The notes beneath the pieces are model-generated. The model was not told the origin of the DNA, made no database searches, and worked only from the letters and a program-made list of their open reading frames with translations. A stretch of 64,000 nt of DNA from Cyclobacteriaceae bacterium (lineage in GTDB: Bacteria; Bacteroidota; Bacteroidia; Cytophagales; Cyclobacteriaceae). Where the stretch lies: contig JAEUUC010000010.1 in assembly GCA_016787665.1 (NCBI GenBank), positions 248,001 through 312,000 on the forward strand, given 5' to 3'. Position numbers and translations under genes: made by a program. This document shows, piece after piece, positions 25,323 to 35,651 of the stretch. How positions within the stretch are numbered: position 1 is the stretch's first letter; each line of letters begins with the position of its first letter.

Positions 25323-26093
25323 ATGGTGTGTCGTGTAGCGGGAATTGGTCTGTTGGCATTGCTTAGTCTTCCCTTATTCGGGCAGGTGCGGCTCGATAAG
25401 CTTTCGCTGAAACGAGGTGAACAGTACGAGGTGCGCGTGTCCGACATTCTGGTGATTGATACTCTCGTCATGGGTGATAGTTCGCGCATTGTATTTCGGA
25501 ATGACAAAGACCAGAATTTCATTCACTGCAAGGTTGCCCTCATAGGCAAGGGTGCGGTGATTCACGCGGAAGGAAAAGCAGGCGCACGGGGTGAAAACGG
25601 CAGGAATGGACAAAATGGCAATGGCCCGTGCAGCAACGGCACACATGCAACGTCAGGCACAGCCGGAGAACCGGGTGGCCATGGCAGCAGCATATCGCTT
25701 TACTGGAACCACGTTACCCTGATGGGGCGTTTCTTTGTCTTGCTAACGGGCGGAGACGCGGGCGATGGCGGAAACGGAGGATGGGGTGGCAGCGGTGGCG
25801 GTGGTACGCGGGTATGTGCCGGAGGAGATGGCGGTAACGGAGGAAATGGGGCAGCCGGAGGAAATGGCGGCAATGGCGGCAACTTGTTGCTTCAATACCA
25901 CCAACTGACTGGTGATTCGCGCCAGATCATTGTGCGTAACAATGGGGGCTCGGCCGGTCGCGGTGGCGATGCCGGGGAGGCAGGTGATGCCGGGCTGGGG
26001 CCCAAAGTGGACGGCAAACGGGGCCAGCGCGGCAAAGAAGGACAGGACGGCAATGTGGGTTTGCCAGGCATTGTTAGTTTTGTACAGAAGTGA
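25323..26093 (+). CDS. Secreted glycine-rich, collagen-like protein
   Basis: A 256-residue protein with a signal peptide (about 1-20, ending LFGQ). A beta-rich part at 21-78 (VRLDKLSLKRGEQYEVRVSD) is followed by an Asn/Gly-rich region from about 80 to 115, then GGDAGDGGNGGWGG and similar Gly-Gly-x repeats from about 143 to 185. The end (KRGQRGKEGQDGNVGLPG) has collagen-like Gly-x-y triplets. It could be a surface or matrix protein. It lies 3 bases upstream of recJ, so the two may share a transcript without being related in function. Gly-rich repeats make database matches unreliable. Confidence 0.7.
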   Translation: MVCRVAGIGLLALLSLPLFGQVRLDKLSLKRGEQYEVRVSDILVIDTLVMGDSSRIVFRNDKDQNFIHCKVALIGKGAVIHAEGKAGARGENGRNGQNGNGPCSNGTHATSGTAGEPGGHGSSISLYWNHVTLMGRFFVLLTGGDAGDGGNGGWGGSGGGGTRVCAGGDGGNGGNGAAGGNGGNGGNLLLQYHQLTGDSRQIIVRNNGGSAGRGGDAGEAGDAGLGPKVDGKRGQRGKEGQDGNVGLPGIVSFVQK

Positions 26094-26096
26094 GAA

Positions 26097-27797
26097 ATGG
26101 TTAGACGCTGGCTTTACAAACCCATTCCGCCCAAGGAACAAATTGAAACGCTGAGCCGCCAGCTCAACATCAACCAGTACCTGACAGCCATTTTGATTCA
26201 ACGCGGTATCACTACGTATGAAACCGCCCATCATTTTTTCCGGCCGCAACTCAGTGACTTGCACGATCCGTTTTTGATGACGGATATGGAGCAAGCGGTA
26301 GCCCGCCTGCATTATGCCATTGAAAACAACGAGAAGATTCTCGTGTATGGCGATTACGATGTGGATGGCACTACGGCCGTAGCTTTGGTTTACAGCTATC
26401 TGAAAAGTTTCTACCCGCACTGTGACTTTTATATTCCCGATCGCCACAAAGAAGGATATGGGGTGTCGGAAGCGGGCATTCGGTACGCTACCGAGAACAA
26501 TGTAGAGTTGATCATTGCGCTTGACCTCGGCATCAAAGCTTCCGATATGGTCAAGGTTGCCTATCACCAGGGGATTGACTTCATCATCTGCGATCATCAC
26601 TTGCCGGACGAAGCCATTCCGCAAGCGGTTGCCGTGCTTGACCCCAAACGGCCGGATTGTGACTATCCGTTTAAGGAGTTAAGCGGTTGCGGAATCGGGT
26701 TTAAACTGATTCAGGGTTACGCCCGCACGCATCGCGAGGAGCACGAGATTTTTGATTACCTCGACCTCGTGGCTGTGAGCATTGCCTCAGACATTGTGCC
26801 CATTAATGGCGAGAATCGGGTGCTGTCTTTCTACGGTTTGCAAAAACTCAATCAAAACCCTCGCCCCGGGCTGAAAGCCTTGCGCGACATATCGGGCATC
26901 AAAGCCGATCAGGACGTCTCAGGCGTAGTGTTTACCCTCGGGCCGCGAATCAATGCAGCCGGCCGGGTCGATCACGGTCGGGCAGCGGTTGAACTTTTAG
27001 TCGCGGAAAGCGAAGATGAGGCCAATGAGATGGCTGGCAAAATCAATTCGACCAATGACCTCCGCAGAGAGTTTGACGTAAACATTACGGAAGAAGCGAT
27101 TGCCATGATTGAAGGTAATGAATCGCTGCGTACCGCCAAATCAACTGTATTGTTTAAGAACACCTGGAACAAAGGTGTAATCGGCATTGTAGCCGCGCGA
27201 TGTGTGGAGCGCTACTACCGGCCCACCATCATCCTGACCGAATCAAATGAACGGATTACGGGCTCGGCACGCAGTGTGGCCGGGTTTAACCTGTACGATG
27301 CCATTGAGCAGTGTAGCGATCTGCTTGAAAAATTCGGAGGACACAAGTACGCGGCCGGCCTTACACTGCTGCCCCAAAACCTGGCCGCATTCCAAAAACG
27401 ATTTGAAGAAATTGTGGCCTCCACGCTGACTGACGACATGCGAATTCCCATCGTTGACATTGATCTGCCAATACATCTGGGCCTGATTAATCCGCGATTT
27501 TTCAACATCCTGAAGCAAATGGCGCCTTTCGGTCCCGAAAACCAAAAACCCGTTTTTGAAAGCCGCGGCCTGCAGGTTGCCAATTCGCTATCCAGCTTTA
27601 AGGACAAACACATGCGTTTTTTGGTCGGGCAGTCAGGCTCTGACCAGATCTTCACCGTAATGGCATTCGATTTGATAGAGCATTACGCCCGCTTACAGAA
27701 CGGAGATATGTTCCGAATGGCTTACACCATTGAAGAGAATACGTTCAACGGCAACACTTCGATTCAATTGCGGGCAAAGGATATCAAATTCGACTAA
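26097..27797 (+). CDS. recJ: Single-stranded-DNA-specific exonuclease RecJ
   Basis: A 566-residue 5'-3' single-strand exonuclease for recombination and mismatch repair. The DHH-superfamily metal motifs are present: [11 protein letters not shown] (from residue 83), ALDLGI, and CDHHLPDE (Asp166-His167-His168). The DHHA1 part includes [11 protein letters not shown], the conserved Gly-Gly-His. A C-terminal OB-fold region follows. The length is normal. It follows the glycine-rich gene by 3 bases and precedes lptB by 14. Confidence 0.93.
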   Translation: MVRRWLYKPIPPKEQIETLSRQLNINQYLTAILIQRGITTYETAHHFFRPQLSDLHDPFLMTDMEQAVARLHYAIENNEKILVYGDYDVDGTTAVALVYSYLKSFYPHCDFYIPDRHKEGYGVSEAGIRYATENNVELIIALDLGIKASDMVKVAYHQGIDFIICDHHLPDEAIPQAVAVLDPKRPDCDYPFKELSGCGIGFKLIQGYARTHREEHEIFDYLDLVAVSIASDIVPINGENRVLSFYGLQKLNQNPRPGLKALRDISGIKADQDVSGVVFTLGPRINAAGRVDHGRAAVELLVAESEDEANEMAGKINSTNDLRREFDVNITEEAIAMIEGNESLRTAKSTVLFKNTWNKGVIGIVAARCVERYYRPTIILTESNERITGSARSVAGFNLYDAIEQCSDLLEKFGGHKYAAGLTLLPQNLAAFQKRFEEIVASTLTDDMRIPIVDIDLPIHLGLINPRFFNILKQMAPFGPENQKPVFESRGLQVANSLSSFKDKHMRFLVGQSGSDQIFTVMAFDLIEHYARLQNGDMFRMAYTIEENTFNGNTSIQLRAKDIKFD

Positions 27798-27811
27798 ACC
27801 AACTGAAGCGT

Positions 27812-28558
27812 ATGATCCTGCGGGCCGAGAACCTGATGAAAAAATACAAGAAGCGCACCGTGGTGAATAACGTGTCGGTGGAGGTGCGGCAAGGTGAAAT
27901 TGTTGGCTTACTGGGGCCAAACGGTGCCGGCAAGACTACCAGCTTTTACATGATCGTGGGGTTGATAAAACCGAACGAGGGTAAAATTTTCTTAGACACA
28001 GAGGAGATCACGCAGTTACCCATGTACCAAAGGGCCCGCAGAGGGCTCGGTTACCTGGCCCAGGAGGCAAGCGTTTTTCGCAAACTTAGCGTGGAGGAGA
28101 ACATAATGGCTCCCCTCGAAATGACAACAATGAGTGCCAGCGAACGAAAGCAAAAAGTGGAACAACTACTGGAAGAATTTAGCCTTGCGCACGTGCGAAA
28201 AAACCTGGGCATGGTGTTATCAGGGGGCGAACGGAGGCGAACGGAAATCGCGCGCGCGCTGGCCGTTGACCCCAAGTTTGTGCTATTGGATGAGCCTTTT
28301 GCTGGCGTTGACCCAATTGCCGTTGAGGAGATACAGGGTATTGTGGCACGACTCAAGAAAAAAAACATTGGCATCCTGATAACCGACCACAACGTAGACG
28401 AAACGCTGTCCATAACCGACCGTGCTTACTTGATGGTGGAGGGTAAGTTGTTCAAATCCGGGACTTCCGAGGAACTCGCTAACGATCCGTTGGTGCGCAA
28501 AGTTTATCTCGGCCAGAATTTTCAGTTACGCAAAGCCCAGGTTACGTTCGAGCAGTAG
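27812..28558 (+). CDS. lptB: LPS export ABC transporter ATP-binding protein LptB
   Basis: A 248-residue ATPase. Walker A is GPNGAGKTT, the signature is [15 protein letters not shown], Walker B is [13 protein letters not shown], and the switch His is in [27 protein letters not shown] and [14 protein letters not shown] are typical of LptB rather than of other ABC ATPases. It powers extraction of lipopolysaccharide from the inner membrane with LptFG and LptC, which are not in this window. It is convergent with the membrane protein gene, with 14 bases between stops. Confidence 0.9.
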   Translation: MILRAENLMKKYKKRTVVNNVSVEVRQGEIVGLLGPNGAGKTTSFYMIVGLIKPNEGKIFLDTEEITQLPMYQRARRGLGYLAQEASVFRKLSVEENIMAPLEMTTMSASERKQKVEQLLEEFSLAHVRKNLGMVLSGGERRRTEIARALAVDPKFVLLDEPFAGVDPIAVEEIQGIVARLKKKNIGILITDHNVDETLSITDRAYLMVEGKLFKSGTSEELANDPLVRKVYLGQNFQLRKAQVTFEQ

Positions 28559-28572
28559 ATGTTGGACCGCGT

Positions 28573-30030
28573 TTACCTTGTATTCCCAATCCCGGCTGTC
28601 TGTTTTTGATACCAGAATTCGCCATCACGGTAATAGGCGGTGTAGACGTTCGGCAGAACGACCGAAATCTTCTTAAAATTGTCATGCGGGTCAAAAATCA
28701 CCTCCGGGGGGCTTTTTGAAAATGATCGCTGAATCAAAAGCGCATGCGCCAGCATTTCTGGCTCCTGCCACACCGGCTTACTGAGTTCCCAGTCATAGAA
28801 AAAACCGGCCTGCTGATTTTCAGTCATGAGTCCGGGAACCGGGTCAGTTAACATCATGACGCGCTTCGCCTTTACCCGGGTGGGTGTCTCCTGAACCAGC
28901 ATCTGCTGGTAGGAACCCTTACCAACATAGCCACGCAGCACCGCCTGAGCCGAGACCGCCACACCCAGAATCATGGCAACCAACATCATATTCGCAATCC
29001 ACTTCCTGCGAATGAGCAACAGATAATGGCTAATAAAATAAGTGACAGGTGGAATAAAAGGAATAAGCGTGGTGGGCGTGCGCGCTTCAGCAAGCGTTGC
29101 CTGAACACCCGCTGCGACCAGCCAAAGGAACATCACCTGAAGCAATTGACTCTGGTAGCGCGTAAAATGGGCTTCCCGCTGTAACATGAAAAGCGAGATC
29201 AGGAAATACAGAAAAGGAATTCCGCCAATAACCAACAGGGATCTAAAGTCGATGTCCCATTTACCGCCCCATACCCAATTGGCAGCGTAGAAATTCACGC
29301 CAAGCCATCGCGTTTGATCCATGAGAAAATAACCCATTACGAGCACCAGATGAGGAAGAAGAAACCCCGTAATCAGCAATACAGACTTCCGAAACGTCAG
29401 GCCCGCGTACAGCAGCAACGCAATCCACGCAAAGAGAAAGAAGACCCAATAACTGAAGACGACCAGTGTAGCTAATCCCAAAAGAAACCCGGCCCGGAGA
29501 ACCACGTCCTCGCGCTGCTCCCGAAACTCAATTTCATTAAACAGCTGATGAAGCGCCAGCAGCAAGAGCAGCGAAGCAAGTAACTCGGGCGAAAACCTCA
29601 ACAAATCAAATGAGCTGACACCGAGGACGGCAAAAATCAGTGACGGCAGATAGGTGTTTTCGTTGTAGGCGCGGTGCACAATCAGAATCCAGCCAAAAAC
29701 GGCTGCCTGCAAAAATAAAAGCAGAAACCCAACGGCATTCCAACCCAGAGAATGACGTCCAAAGCAAGTCTCCAGCAACGCAGCCATCCAGGCGGCAAGA
29801 GGCGGAGTGGAAACGAACCATTCCGAATAAAGCGTACGACCTTCACTAACCGCCTCCCCCGTAATGAATTGGTAAAGATCCCTCAACAAGAGCCCGGGGT
29901 TGCTCAACCACAACGGAAGGGCCAGAAGCGCGAGCACCGCGAGAACGGCCAGCAAGCGATAAGGATCGTTAATTCGAAAAAAGCGGAGTAACACGTTTGA
30001 GGTTTGCCGGCAAATAAACTCAAAAAACAT
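28573..30030 (-). CDS. Polytopic membrane protein, possibly DUF6427-like
   Basis: A 485-residue integral membrane protein with roughly ten to twelve hydrophobic segments between residues 25 and 385 and a soluble C-terminal part of about 100 residues. WFVSTPPLAAWMAALLE in the first extramembrane loop recalls the acidic or aromatic loop of glycosyltransferase-C proteins, but the usual paired Asp is not evident. Bacteroidota carry such proteins near rbfA and the LolC/E-like permease, sometimes listed as DUF6427; I could not verify this. The start is ATG 30030; a TTG three bases earlier is also in frame. Confidence 0.6.
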   Translation of the reverse strand: MFFEFICRQTSNVLLRFFRINDPYRLLAVLAVLALLALPLWLSNPGLLLRDLYQFITGEAVSEGRTLYSEWFVSTPPLAAWMAALLETCFGRHSLGWNAVGFLLLFLQAAVFGWILIVHRAYNENTYLPSLIFAVLGVSSFDLLRFSPELLASLLLLLALHQLFNEIEFREQREDVVLRAGFLLGLATLVVFSYWVFFLFAWIALLLYAGLTFRKSVLLITGFLLPHLVLVMGYFLMDQTRWLGVNFYAANWVWGGKWDIDFRSLLVIGGIPFLYFLISLFMLQREAHFTRYQSQLLQVMFLWLVAAGVQATLAEARTPTTLIPFIPPVTYFISHYLLLIRRKWIANMMLVAMILGVAVSAQAVLRGYVGKGSYQQMLVQETPTRVKAKRVMMLTDPVPGLMTENQQAGFFYDWELSKPVWQEPEMLAHALLIQRSFSKSPPEVIFDPHDNFKKISVVLPNVYTAYYRDGEFWYQKQTAGIGNTR

Positions 30031-30068
30031 CAAGCCAACATGAGTCGGACTCCGAAATCTAATCTTGC

Positions 30069-30076
30069 TATCTTTG
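30069..30076 (+). promoter_or_regulatory. Perfect TAnnTTTG element at the rbfA start
   Basis: TATCTTTG ends four bases before the rbfA ATG. If it is used, transcription would start at or next to the start codon, giving a leaderless message. Confidence 0.55.
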
Positions 30077-30080
30077 CCGT

Positions 30081-30443
30081 ATGAGCGTAAGACAACAGAA
30101 GTTTTCGCGGCTAATCCAAAAGGAATTGAGCGACATTTTCCAGCGCGACAAGCGCGGCTTGTTGGGCAACGCTTTTATTACCATTGCCGAAGTGCGCATG
30201 AGCCCGGATTTGGGGGTGGCTAAGGTGTTTATCAGTATGATGCTGGCCCCCGATAAACAGGCGGTGTTGACCAAGCTCAACGACCATAAAGGCGAAATTC
30301 GAAAAGCACTGGGCGATAAAATCCGAAACCAGGCGCGTATTATTCCGGAATTGGTCTTCATCATTGATGAGGTAGAAGAAAATGCGATGCGCATGGACGC
30401 CTTGATTCGCAACCTGAACATCCCGCCTGAACCCCGGGAGTAG
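30081..30443 (+). CDS. rbfA: 30S ribosome-binding factor RbfA
   Basis: A 120-residue KH-fold protein that binds 30S subunits during late 16S rRNA maturation. MSVRQQKFSRLIQKELSDIF, then MSPDLGVAKVFISMM and the C-terminal PELVFIIDEVEENAMRMDALI, match the family along its whole length. The stop is two bases before the GTG start of the permease gene, so the two are an operon, an arrangement often seen in Bacteroidota. Confidence 0.93.
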   Translation: MSVRQQKFSRLIQKELSDIFQRDKRGLLGNAFITIAEVRMSPDLGVAKVFISMMLAPDKQAVLTKLNDHKGEIRKALGDKIRNQARIIPELVFIIDEVEENAMRMDALIRNLNIPPEPRE

Positions 30444-30445
30444 CC

Positions 30446-31669
30446 GTGAACGTTTCGTTCTTCATCGCGAGGCGCTATTTTTTGTCCAGGCGCAAAAAGA
30501 ATTTCATACATGTTATTTCGTGGCTTTCGATTGTTGGCGTTGCCATCGCTACCGCTGCGTTCGTTATCGTCCTTTCGGTGTTTAACGGCCTGGAAACGCT
30601 GATCGGCTCGTTGTACACATCATTCGATCCGGAGCTAAAGGTAGAGGCCCGGCTGGGTAAGTCGTTTCCGGTGAGTGACTCCCTTCTTACTGCCCTACGA
30701 AACACGGAGGGCGTGGCCGTTGTCACCGAAGTGATTGAAGATTACGTTTACGTCCGTTACCATGGGGCCGACATGGTGGTGACTGCGAAGGGCGTTAGTG
30801 ACAACTTCCTGGATCAGCATCGGTTGGATGGTCAACTGGCCGAAGGCCGGCTTGTATTACGCGAAGACAGTGTGAATTATGCCATTGTCGGCCGGGGTGT
30901 TCAATACACTTTATCAATGGCCATTGAAGAAAACTTTTACCCCCTTCAGCTTTATTACATCCGGAAAGGCACTGGCTTTTCTTTTGATCCAACACAACAA
31001 TATACCACGGCTATGGTTATGCCGGGAGGGGTCTTTTCGATTGAAAAAAATTATGATGAGAATTACATCTTTCTGCCACTTGCTGTAGTGCGTGATTTAA
31101 TGGACTATGGCAACCAGCGCACAGCACTTGAAATCAAGTCGACCCCGTCTGCCAAATCCGAAGACGTTAAAGCCCGCATTCAACAGATACTGGGAGATGG
31201 GTTCACCGTGAAAACGAACTTTGAGCAGCACAAGGACTTGTACCGGCTGCTGAAGATGGAAAAGCTCTTTATGTTTTTGGCCCTGGGGTTACTCATCACG
31301 ATCGTATCGGTCAACATCTTTTTCTCGCTCATGATGCTGGTCATCGACAAAACGAAAGACATCAGTGTGCTGGCGTCATTGGGCGCCACCCCGCGTCTGG
31401 TGAGTTCCGTTTTTGTAACTGAGGGCATGGTAATAGCCGGGATCGGTGCCGGATGCGGCCTCGTACTGGGGGGGGTGCTGTGCTGGTTGCAGGAAACCGT
31501 TGGCTTGGTGAGCATGGGTATGGAAAATGCCGTGGTGCCTAACTATCCGGTTAAGATGTTAGGTACCGACTTCCTGGCCGTTTTGGGCCTGATTGCCGTG
31601 ATCACCATTGCTATGTCGTGGTACCCGGCCCAGCGGGCCGCCCGGGCCGCGTCCCCCCAGCATCTCTAG
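30446..31669 (+). CDS. LolC/LolE-type ABC transporter permease
   Basis: A 407-residue FtsX/MacB-type permease. One transmembrane helix near residues 20-43 is followed by a large periplasmic domain (about 45-260), then three helices (about 270-300, 323-350, 372-393). IARRYFLSRRKKNFIHVISW and VSVNIFFSLMMLVIDKTKDISVLASLGAT are typical of LolC/E, which release lipoproteins from the inner membrane toward the outer membrane. The start is GTG at 30446. A matching LolD ATPase is not adjacent. Confidence 0.85.
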   Translation: MNVSFFIARRYFLSRRKKNFIHVISWLSIVGVAIATAAFVIVLSVFNGLETLIGSLYTSFDPELKVEARLGKSFPVSDSLLTALRNTEGVAVVTEVIEDYVYVRYHGADMVVTAKGVSDNFLDQHRLDGQLAEGRLVLREDSVNYAIVGRGVQYTLSMAIEENFYPLQLYYIRKGTGFSFDPTQQYTTAMVMPGGVFSIEKNYDENYIFLPLAVVRDLMDYGNQRTALEIKSTPSAKSEDVKARIQQILGDGFTVKTNFEQHKDLYRLLKMEKLFMFLALGLLITIVSVNIFFSLMMLVIDKTKDISVLASLGATPRLVSSVFVTEGMVIAGIGAGCGLVLGGVLCWLQETVGLVSMGMENAVVPNYPVKMLGTDFLAVLGLIAVITIAMSWYPAQRAARAASPQHL

Positions 31670-31824
31670 ATAAAAGCCCATGTAAGGTTGGTGTACCTTT
31701 CTGTCTATTTTTCCAGCGGCCAGTTCGAGCCAATTGCCTAATTTGCAATTCGCCTTATTCTGTACCTGCCCAAAAATGGCCTTTTGGCCCGCTTGGGTTC
31801 GAAAAAAGGCCAATTGAACAAAAA

Positions 31825-34785
31825 ATGAAGGTATCGGCCGCCCAGCCCTTTCAAATAATCTACTCCATGTACCAGCATGAGTACCTGGGCTATTTATTTG
31901 AATCCTTCATCGTACACCTGGACGACAAGGGCAAGCTGACCTACCAGCATCAGAACATCTCGGCAAAAAATGCGCGCGAGTTTTCCAAAGGATTGGACGA
32001 CCGGGATTACCAATTGATCGACCTCATGGACAAGATGGGGCACGATGTGTTGCTGAAGAAATTTTCGGTAAAACCCATGAAGCCGCAGGAGTTTTTTGCC
32101 AAAACCTACGACAAGCAAAAAGGCAGTGAGTTATTACAAGAGCAGATTGAGGTTTACCTCGAGGGGCTCCGCGCTGCCATTCTCGAAAAGATGCGTGGCA
32201 AAATGCTGTTTGAGATGGGTAATGATGGTGAACCCACCTGGCGTAAGGTAGAGGTCCTGGAGAAACGGGCTTCCATACAATTTCATTTTACCCGGAGCAA
32301 CGAAAACACCAACTACTATCCTACGATTACCTACGAGAGCAAGAAAGTTGATGTTCCAAACGTTAATGCTTACCTGATTTGTAAAAATCCGGCCTGGCTG
32401 GTCGTGAATGGTAAGTTATACGGTTTTGACAAACCGGTTGACGGACGAAAGTTGCAACCGTTTCTCAGCAAGAAATTTGTCGTCATTCCGAAAAATCTCG
32501 AAGAAACATATTACAATCGTTTTGTGGCACCGCTTATCGCCTCGTTTGACGATGTGGAGGTAAACGGTTTTGAAATCAACAAGAGCGAATACGATCCGCA
32601 TCCGCTGCTGTCACTCTCCGAACTACCCCCGGCCAATACACGGGAGGTGAAAACTCTTTTTGAGACCGTGCGCGATGACAGCGCCCCCAGCGATGATGAG
32701 GCCGGAAAAATTGTATTTGACCTGTCGTTCAAATACGGGAAGCATCGGTTCCGTGGTGATATGATTGGCCCGGTGAATGTTACGGTGGAGAAAAAAGAAG
32801 ATGACTACATCTTTCATCGCGTTAAGCGCAACATTGACGCGGAGAAAAAATATGCCAACACCCTGATTAAGCTGGGGTTACCCCTAAAGGGGTTTCGCGT
32901 GGCCATTGACAAAGGCACAGCCTTCTCATGGCTGAACGAGAATCGCGTGAATCTGCTCAACCTGGGTTTTGAAGTGAGTCAGCCGGAAAACCGCGATAAG
33001 AAATACTTTGTGGGCAAGGCGGTGATCGAGCTTGAGGTAAAGGAAAATATCGATTGGTTTGACATTCATGCGAAAATCCGTTTTGGCGAATTCGAAATCT
33101 CTTTCAAGGAATTGCGAAAGCTCATTCTGAAGAAGAAAGTTGAATTCAAACTGCCGAATGGAGAAATCGCCATCATTCCCGAAGCCTGGCTGATTAAATA
33201 TGGCGACTTATTCGCCATGAGCGAGACCCACGGTAACCAGGAGAAACCCGTATTGAAAAAATACCACATCAACCTGGTAAAAGAACTGGAGGAAGGCTCG
33301 CTGGCTAAGGTGCAAATGAGCGACCGGCTGCGCAACCTTCAGTCGTTTACCGGCATAAAAGACTTCCCCATCCCGAAAGGGTTCAAAGGAGAATTACGCC
33401 CTTATCAAAAAGCCGGGTACAACTGGCTGCGATTCCTGAACGAATTTCACCTCGGGGGTTGCCTGGCGGATGACATGGGTTTGGGAAAAACCGTTCAGAC
33501 GTTGGCACTCTTGCAAGCCGAGAAAGAGAAGGAATCTGAAAAAGGTGCGCCCAGAACCTCCCTTTTGGTGATGCCGACTTCGCTCGTCTATAACTGGGAG
33601 ATGGAGGCATCCAAGTTTACCCCCGAGTTGAAAATCCTCAACTACACCGGCACGCACCGCAAAAAAGACATTCAGCAATTTTCGAAGTATGATCTCGTAA
33701 TCACTTCCTATGGCATTACCCGCTTAGATGCCGATCTGTTGCAGGGATTTTACTTCAACTATATCATTTTGGATGAAAGCCAGGTAATCAAGAACCCCTC
33801 CTCAAATATTGCCAAGGCTGTGCTCCAACTCAAGTCGCGCTTCCGGCTTACGCTTACCGGCACACCCCTGGAAAACACTACGCTGGACTTATGGTCGCAG
33901 ATGACGTTTGTCAATCCGGGATTGTTAGGCGGACAGACTTTCTTTAAGAACGAATACCAGCAACCCATCGAGAAGAAGCAAGACGAAGCCAAAACGAAAA
34001 AGCTCAATGCCATCATTAAACCGTTTGTGTTGCGGAGGTTGAAATCGCAGGTGGCGCGCGATCTGCCGGAAAAGGTGGAGAATATTCGTTACACCGACAT
34101 GAGCGCTGAGCAAGAAGAAAAATACGAAGAGGCAAAAAGCTATTATCGCCATAAGATTCTCGACCTCATTGAGAAGGAAGGCATCAGCAACAGCCGCATG
34201 ACCATTCTGGAGGGGTTAACCAAGTTGCGTCAATTGTCCAATCACCCGCGGATGGTAGACGCGCAGTACAAAGGTGATAGTGGCAAACTGGAGGACGTCT
34301 CGCACCTGGTTGAAAACGCGCTGTTAGAAGGGCACAAACTCTTGATCTTTAGTCAGTTTGTAAAGCATCTGGAGATTGTGCGGGAAATGCTGAACAACCG
34401 GGAGGTTCCGTATGCCTACCTCGATGGAAGCAGCACTGATCGAAAAGAGCAGGTTGAGCGATTTAATAAAGATCCTGACCTGAAGATTTTCCTCATTTCC
34501 ATAAAAGCGGGCGGACTAGGTCTTAATCTCACCGAAGCCGACTACGTGTTTATTCTTGACCCCTGGTGGAACCCGGCCGTGGAAGCTCAAGCGGTTGATC
34601 GCGCGCACCGGATTGGGCAAAAGAAGAAGGTGTTTACCTATAAGTTTATCACGCGCAACTCAGTGGAAGAAAAAATTCTGCAGTTGCAAAAACATAAACT
34701 GAAGCTCTCTGAAAATCTTATCCAAAGTGAGGAGAGCATTATCAAGCAGCTGACGAAGGCTGACCTGGAGATGATGTTGGCCTAA
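31825..34785 (+). CDS. SNF2-family DEAD/DEAH-box helicase-like ATPase
   Basis: A 986-residue protein. Residues 1-520 are a bacterial SNF2-associated region of unclear role. The SNF2 motor begins near 524 (LRPYQKAGYNWLRF), with Walker A DDMGLGKTVQTLALL, motif II DESQ (in ILDESQVIKN) instead of DEAH/DEAQ, motif III LTGTPLEN, and the C-terminal lobe with IKAGGLGLNLTEADYV and QAVDRAHRIGQ. Such proteins translocate on DNA and remodel protein-DNA complexes, in bacteria often linked to transcription recovery or defence. The frame is open from 31618, but the first 69 codons lie over the permease end and an intergenic stretch; ATG 31825 (MKVSAAQPFQ) is preferred. Its stop overlaps the convergent acyltransferase by four bases. 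Confidence 0.87.
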   Translation: MKVSAAQPFQIIYSMYQHEYLGYLFESFIVHLDDKGKLTYQHQNISAKNAREFSKGLDDRDYQLIDLMDKMGHDVLLKKFSVKPMKPQEFFAKTYDKQKGSELLQEQIEVYLEGLRAAILEKMRGKMLFEMGNDGEPTWRKVEVLEKRASIQFHFTRSNENTNYYPTITYESKKVDVPNVNAYLICKNPAWLVVNGKLYGFDKPVDGRKLQPFLSKKFVVIPKNLEETYYNRFVAPLIASFDDVEVNGFEINKSEYDPHPLLSLSELPPANTREVKTLFETVRDDSAPSDDEAGKIVFDLSFKYGKHRFRGDMIGPVNVTVEKKEDDYIFHRVKRNIDAEKKYANTLIKLGLPLKGFRVAIDKGTAFSWLNENRVNLLNLGFEVSQPENRDKKYFVGKAVIELEVKENIDWFDIHAKIRFGEFEISFKELRKLILKKKVEFKLPNGEIAIIPEAWLIKYGDLFAMSETHGNQEKPVLKKYHINLVKELEEGSLAKVQMSDRLRNLQSFTGIKDFPIPKGFKGELRPYQKAGYNWLRFLNEFHLGGCLADDMGLGKTVQTLALLQAEKEKESEKGAPRTSLLVMPTSLVYNWEMEASKFTPELKILNYTGTHRKKDIQQFSKYDLVITSYGITRLDADLLQGFYFNYIILDESQVIKNPSSNIAKAVLQLKSRFRLTLTGTPLENTTLDLWSQMTFVNPGLLGGQTFFKNEYQQPIEKKQDEAKTKKLNAIIKPFVLRRLKSQVARDLPEKVENIRYTDMSAEQEEKYEEAKSYYRHKILDLIEKEGISNSRMTILEGLTKLRQLSNHPRMVDAQYKGDSGKLEDVSHLVENALLEGHKLLIFSQFVKHLEIVREMLNNREVPYAYLDGSSTDRKEQVERFNKDPDLKIFLISIKAGGLGLNLTEADYVFILDPWWNPAVEAQAVDRAHRIGQKKKVFTYKFITRNSVEEKILQLQKHKLKLSENLIQSEESIIKQLTKADLEMMLA

Positions 34786-35645
34786 GAAACTGCCTCATTC
34801 TTGAGGTGTCGCGTTTTCCAGCGATCATGCGACCACAACCAGTTAGCCGGGTTTTCCAGAATGGCCTGCTCCAGTTTCCGTGCATACTTTTCTACAACCT
34901 GTGTATCGCCTTTCGAATAGGGTGGCTCGGTGAGCAGCTCAATCGTGACCTCGTAGTAGCCTCGCTTTACCCTGCGGGTATTAAAAAAAAGCACCGGGTA
35001 TTGCATCAACACGGCTAGTTGATTGGTGCCGTCAAAAAAAACGGTATCCTGATTGAGAAAACGGGTAGCGTAACGCTTGTCGCGATCCATGCCGGGATAT
35101 TGATCGGCCGCGAGTCCAATGATCTTCGGAATAGCCCTGCGCTTGAACAATTCACGGGCAACTTCATCGCGCTTAATCGCATGGCCGCCAAACCGCATGC
35201 GACTGGCCAGCGAGAACCGCTCAAATAGTTCAATTTTTACCGGCTGATACACAAAATCCAACGGCAGGGGGGCTTGCAGGATGGTGCCGGCCAGAGCCCA
35301 CTCCCAATTGAACTGGTGTGACGTTAAGCCAAAAAACGATTCATGACTTCCTTTGATTCGATCCATCAAATCGGAATTAATGAGCTTAAGGCGCTTTCGA
35401 AATTCCTGCTCTGAAATCGTCAGTAGCTTGAGCATCTCCACCACATAGTCTGACATATGGTGATAAAACTCACGTTCAATGCTTTTGAGTTTGGATTGAT
35501 CAAATTGCGGAAAGGCATTGCGCAGATTTTTTTGAACCATCTCTCTGCGGTAGTGAATGACATGATAAATCAAGAAAAAGAGGAAATCACTAAGCAGATA
35601 GAGAAACCAAAACGGCAGCCTGGAAAGTAAGCGGAGCAAAAACAT
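34782..35645 (-). CDS. Lipid A biosynthesis-type acyltransferase (LpxL/HtrB family)
   Basis: A 287-residue membrane-associated acyltransferase. A hydrophobic N-terminal segment precedes SHQFNWEW, the His-x3-Trp-Glu form of the HxxxxD/E catalytic motif. AADQYPG and a Gly/Asp-rich FFDGTNQLAVL follow, and the last part (NWLWSHDRWKTR) is the family signature near the C terminus. It should add a secondary acyl chain to lipid A or a related lipid. The start is ATG 35645; three upstream codons beginning with TTG are in frame. A perfect -7 element lies six bases before the ATG. Confidence 0.85.
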   Translation of the reverse strand: MFLLRLLSRLPFWFLYLLSDFLFFLIYHVIHYRREMVQKNLRNAFPQFDQSKLKSIEREFYHHMSDYVVEMLKLLTISEQEFRKRLKLINSDLMDRIKGSHESFFGLTSHQFNWEWALAGTILQAPLPLDFVYQPVKIELFERFSLASRMRFGGHAIKRDEVARELFKRRAIPKIIGLAADQYPGMDRDKRYATRFLNQDTVFFDGTNQLAVLMQYPVLFFNTRRVKRGYYEVTIELLTEPPYSKGDTQVVEKYARKLEQAILENPANWLWSHDRWKTRHLKNEAVS

Positions 35646-35651
35646 GACCGG

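Noticed and set aside
25740..25900. Short periodic GGAGGAAATGG-type repeats resembling a CRISPR or tandem array
   Set aside because: They are in frame and encode Gly-Gly-x repeats of a secreted protein; there are no unique spacers of constant length.
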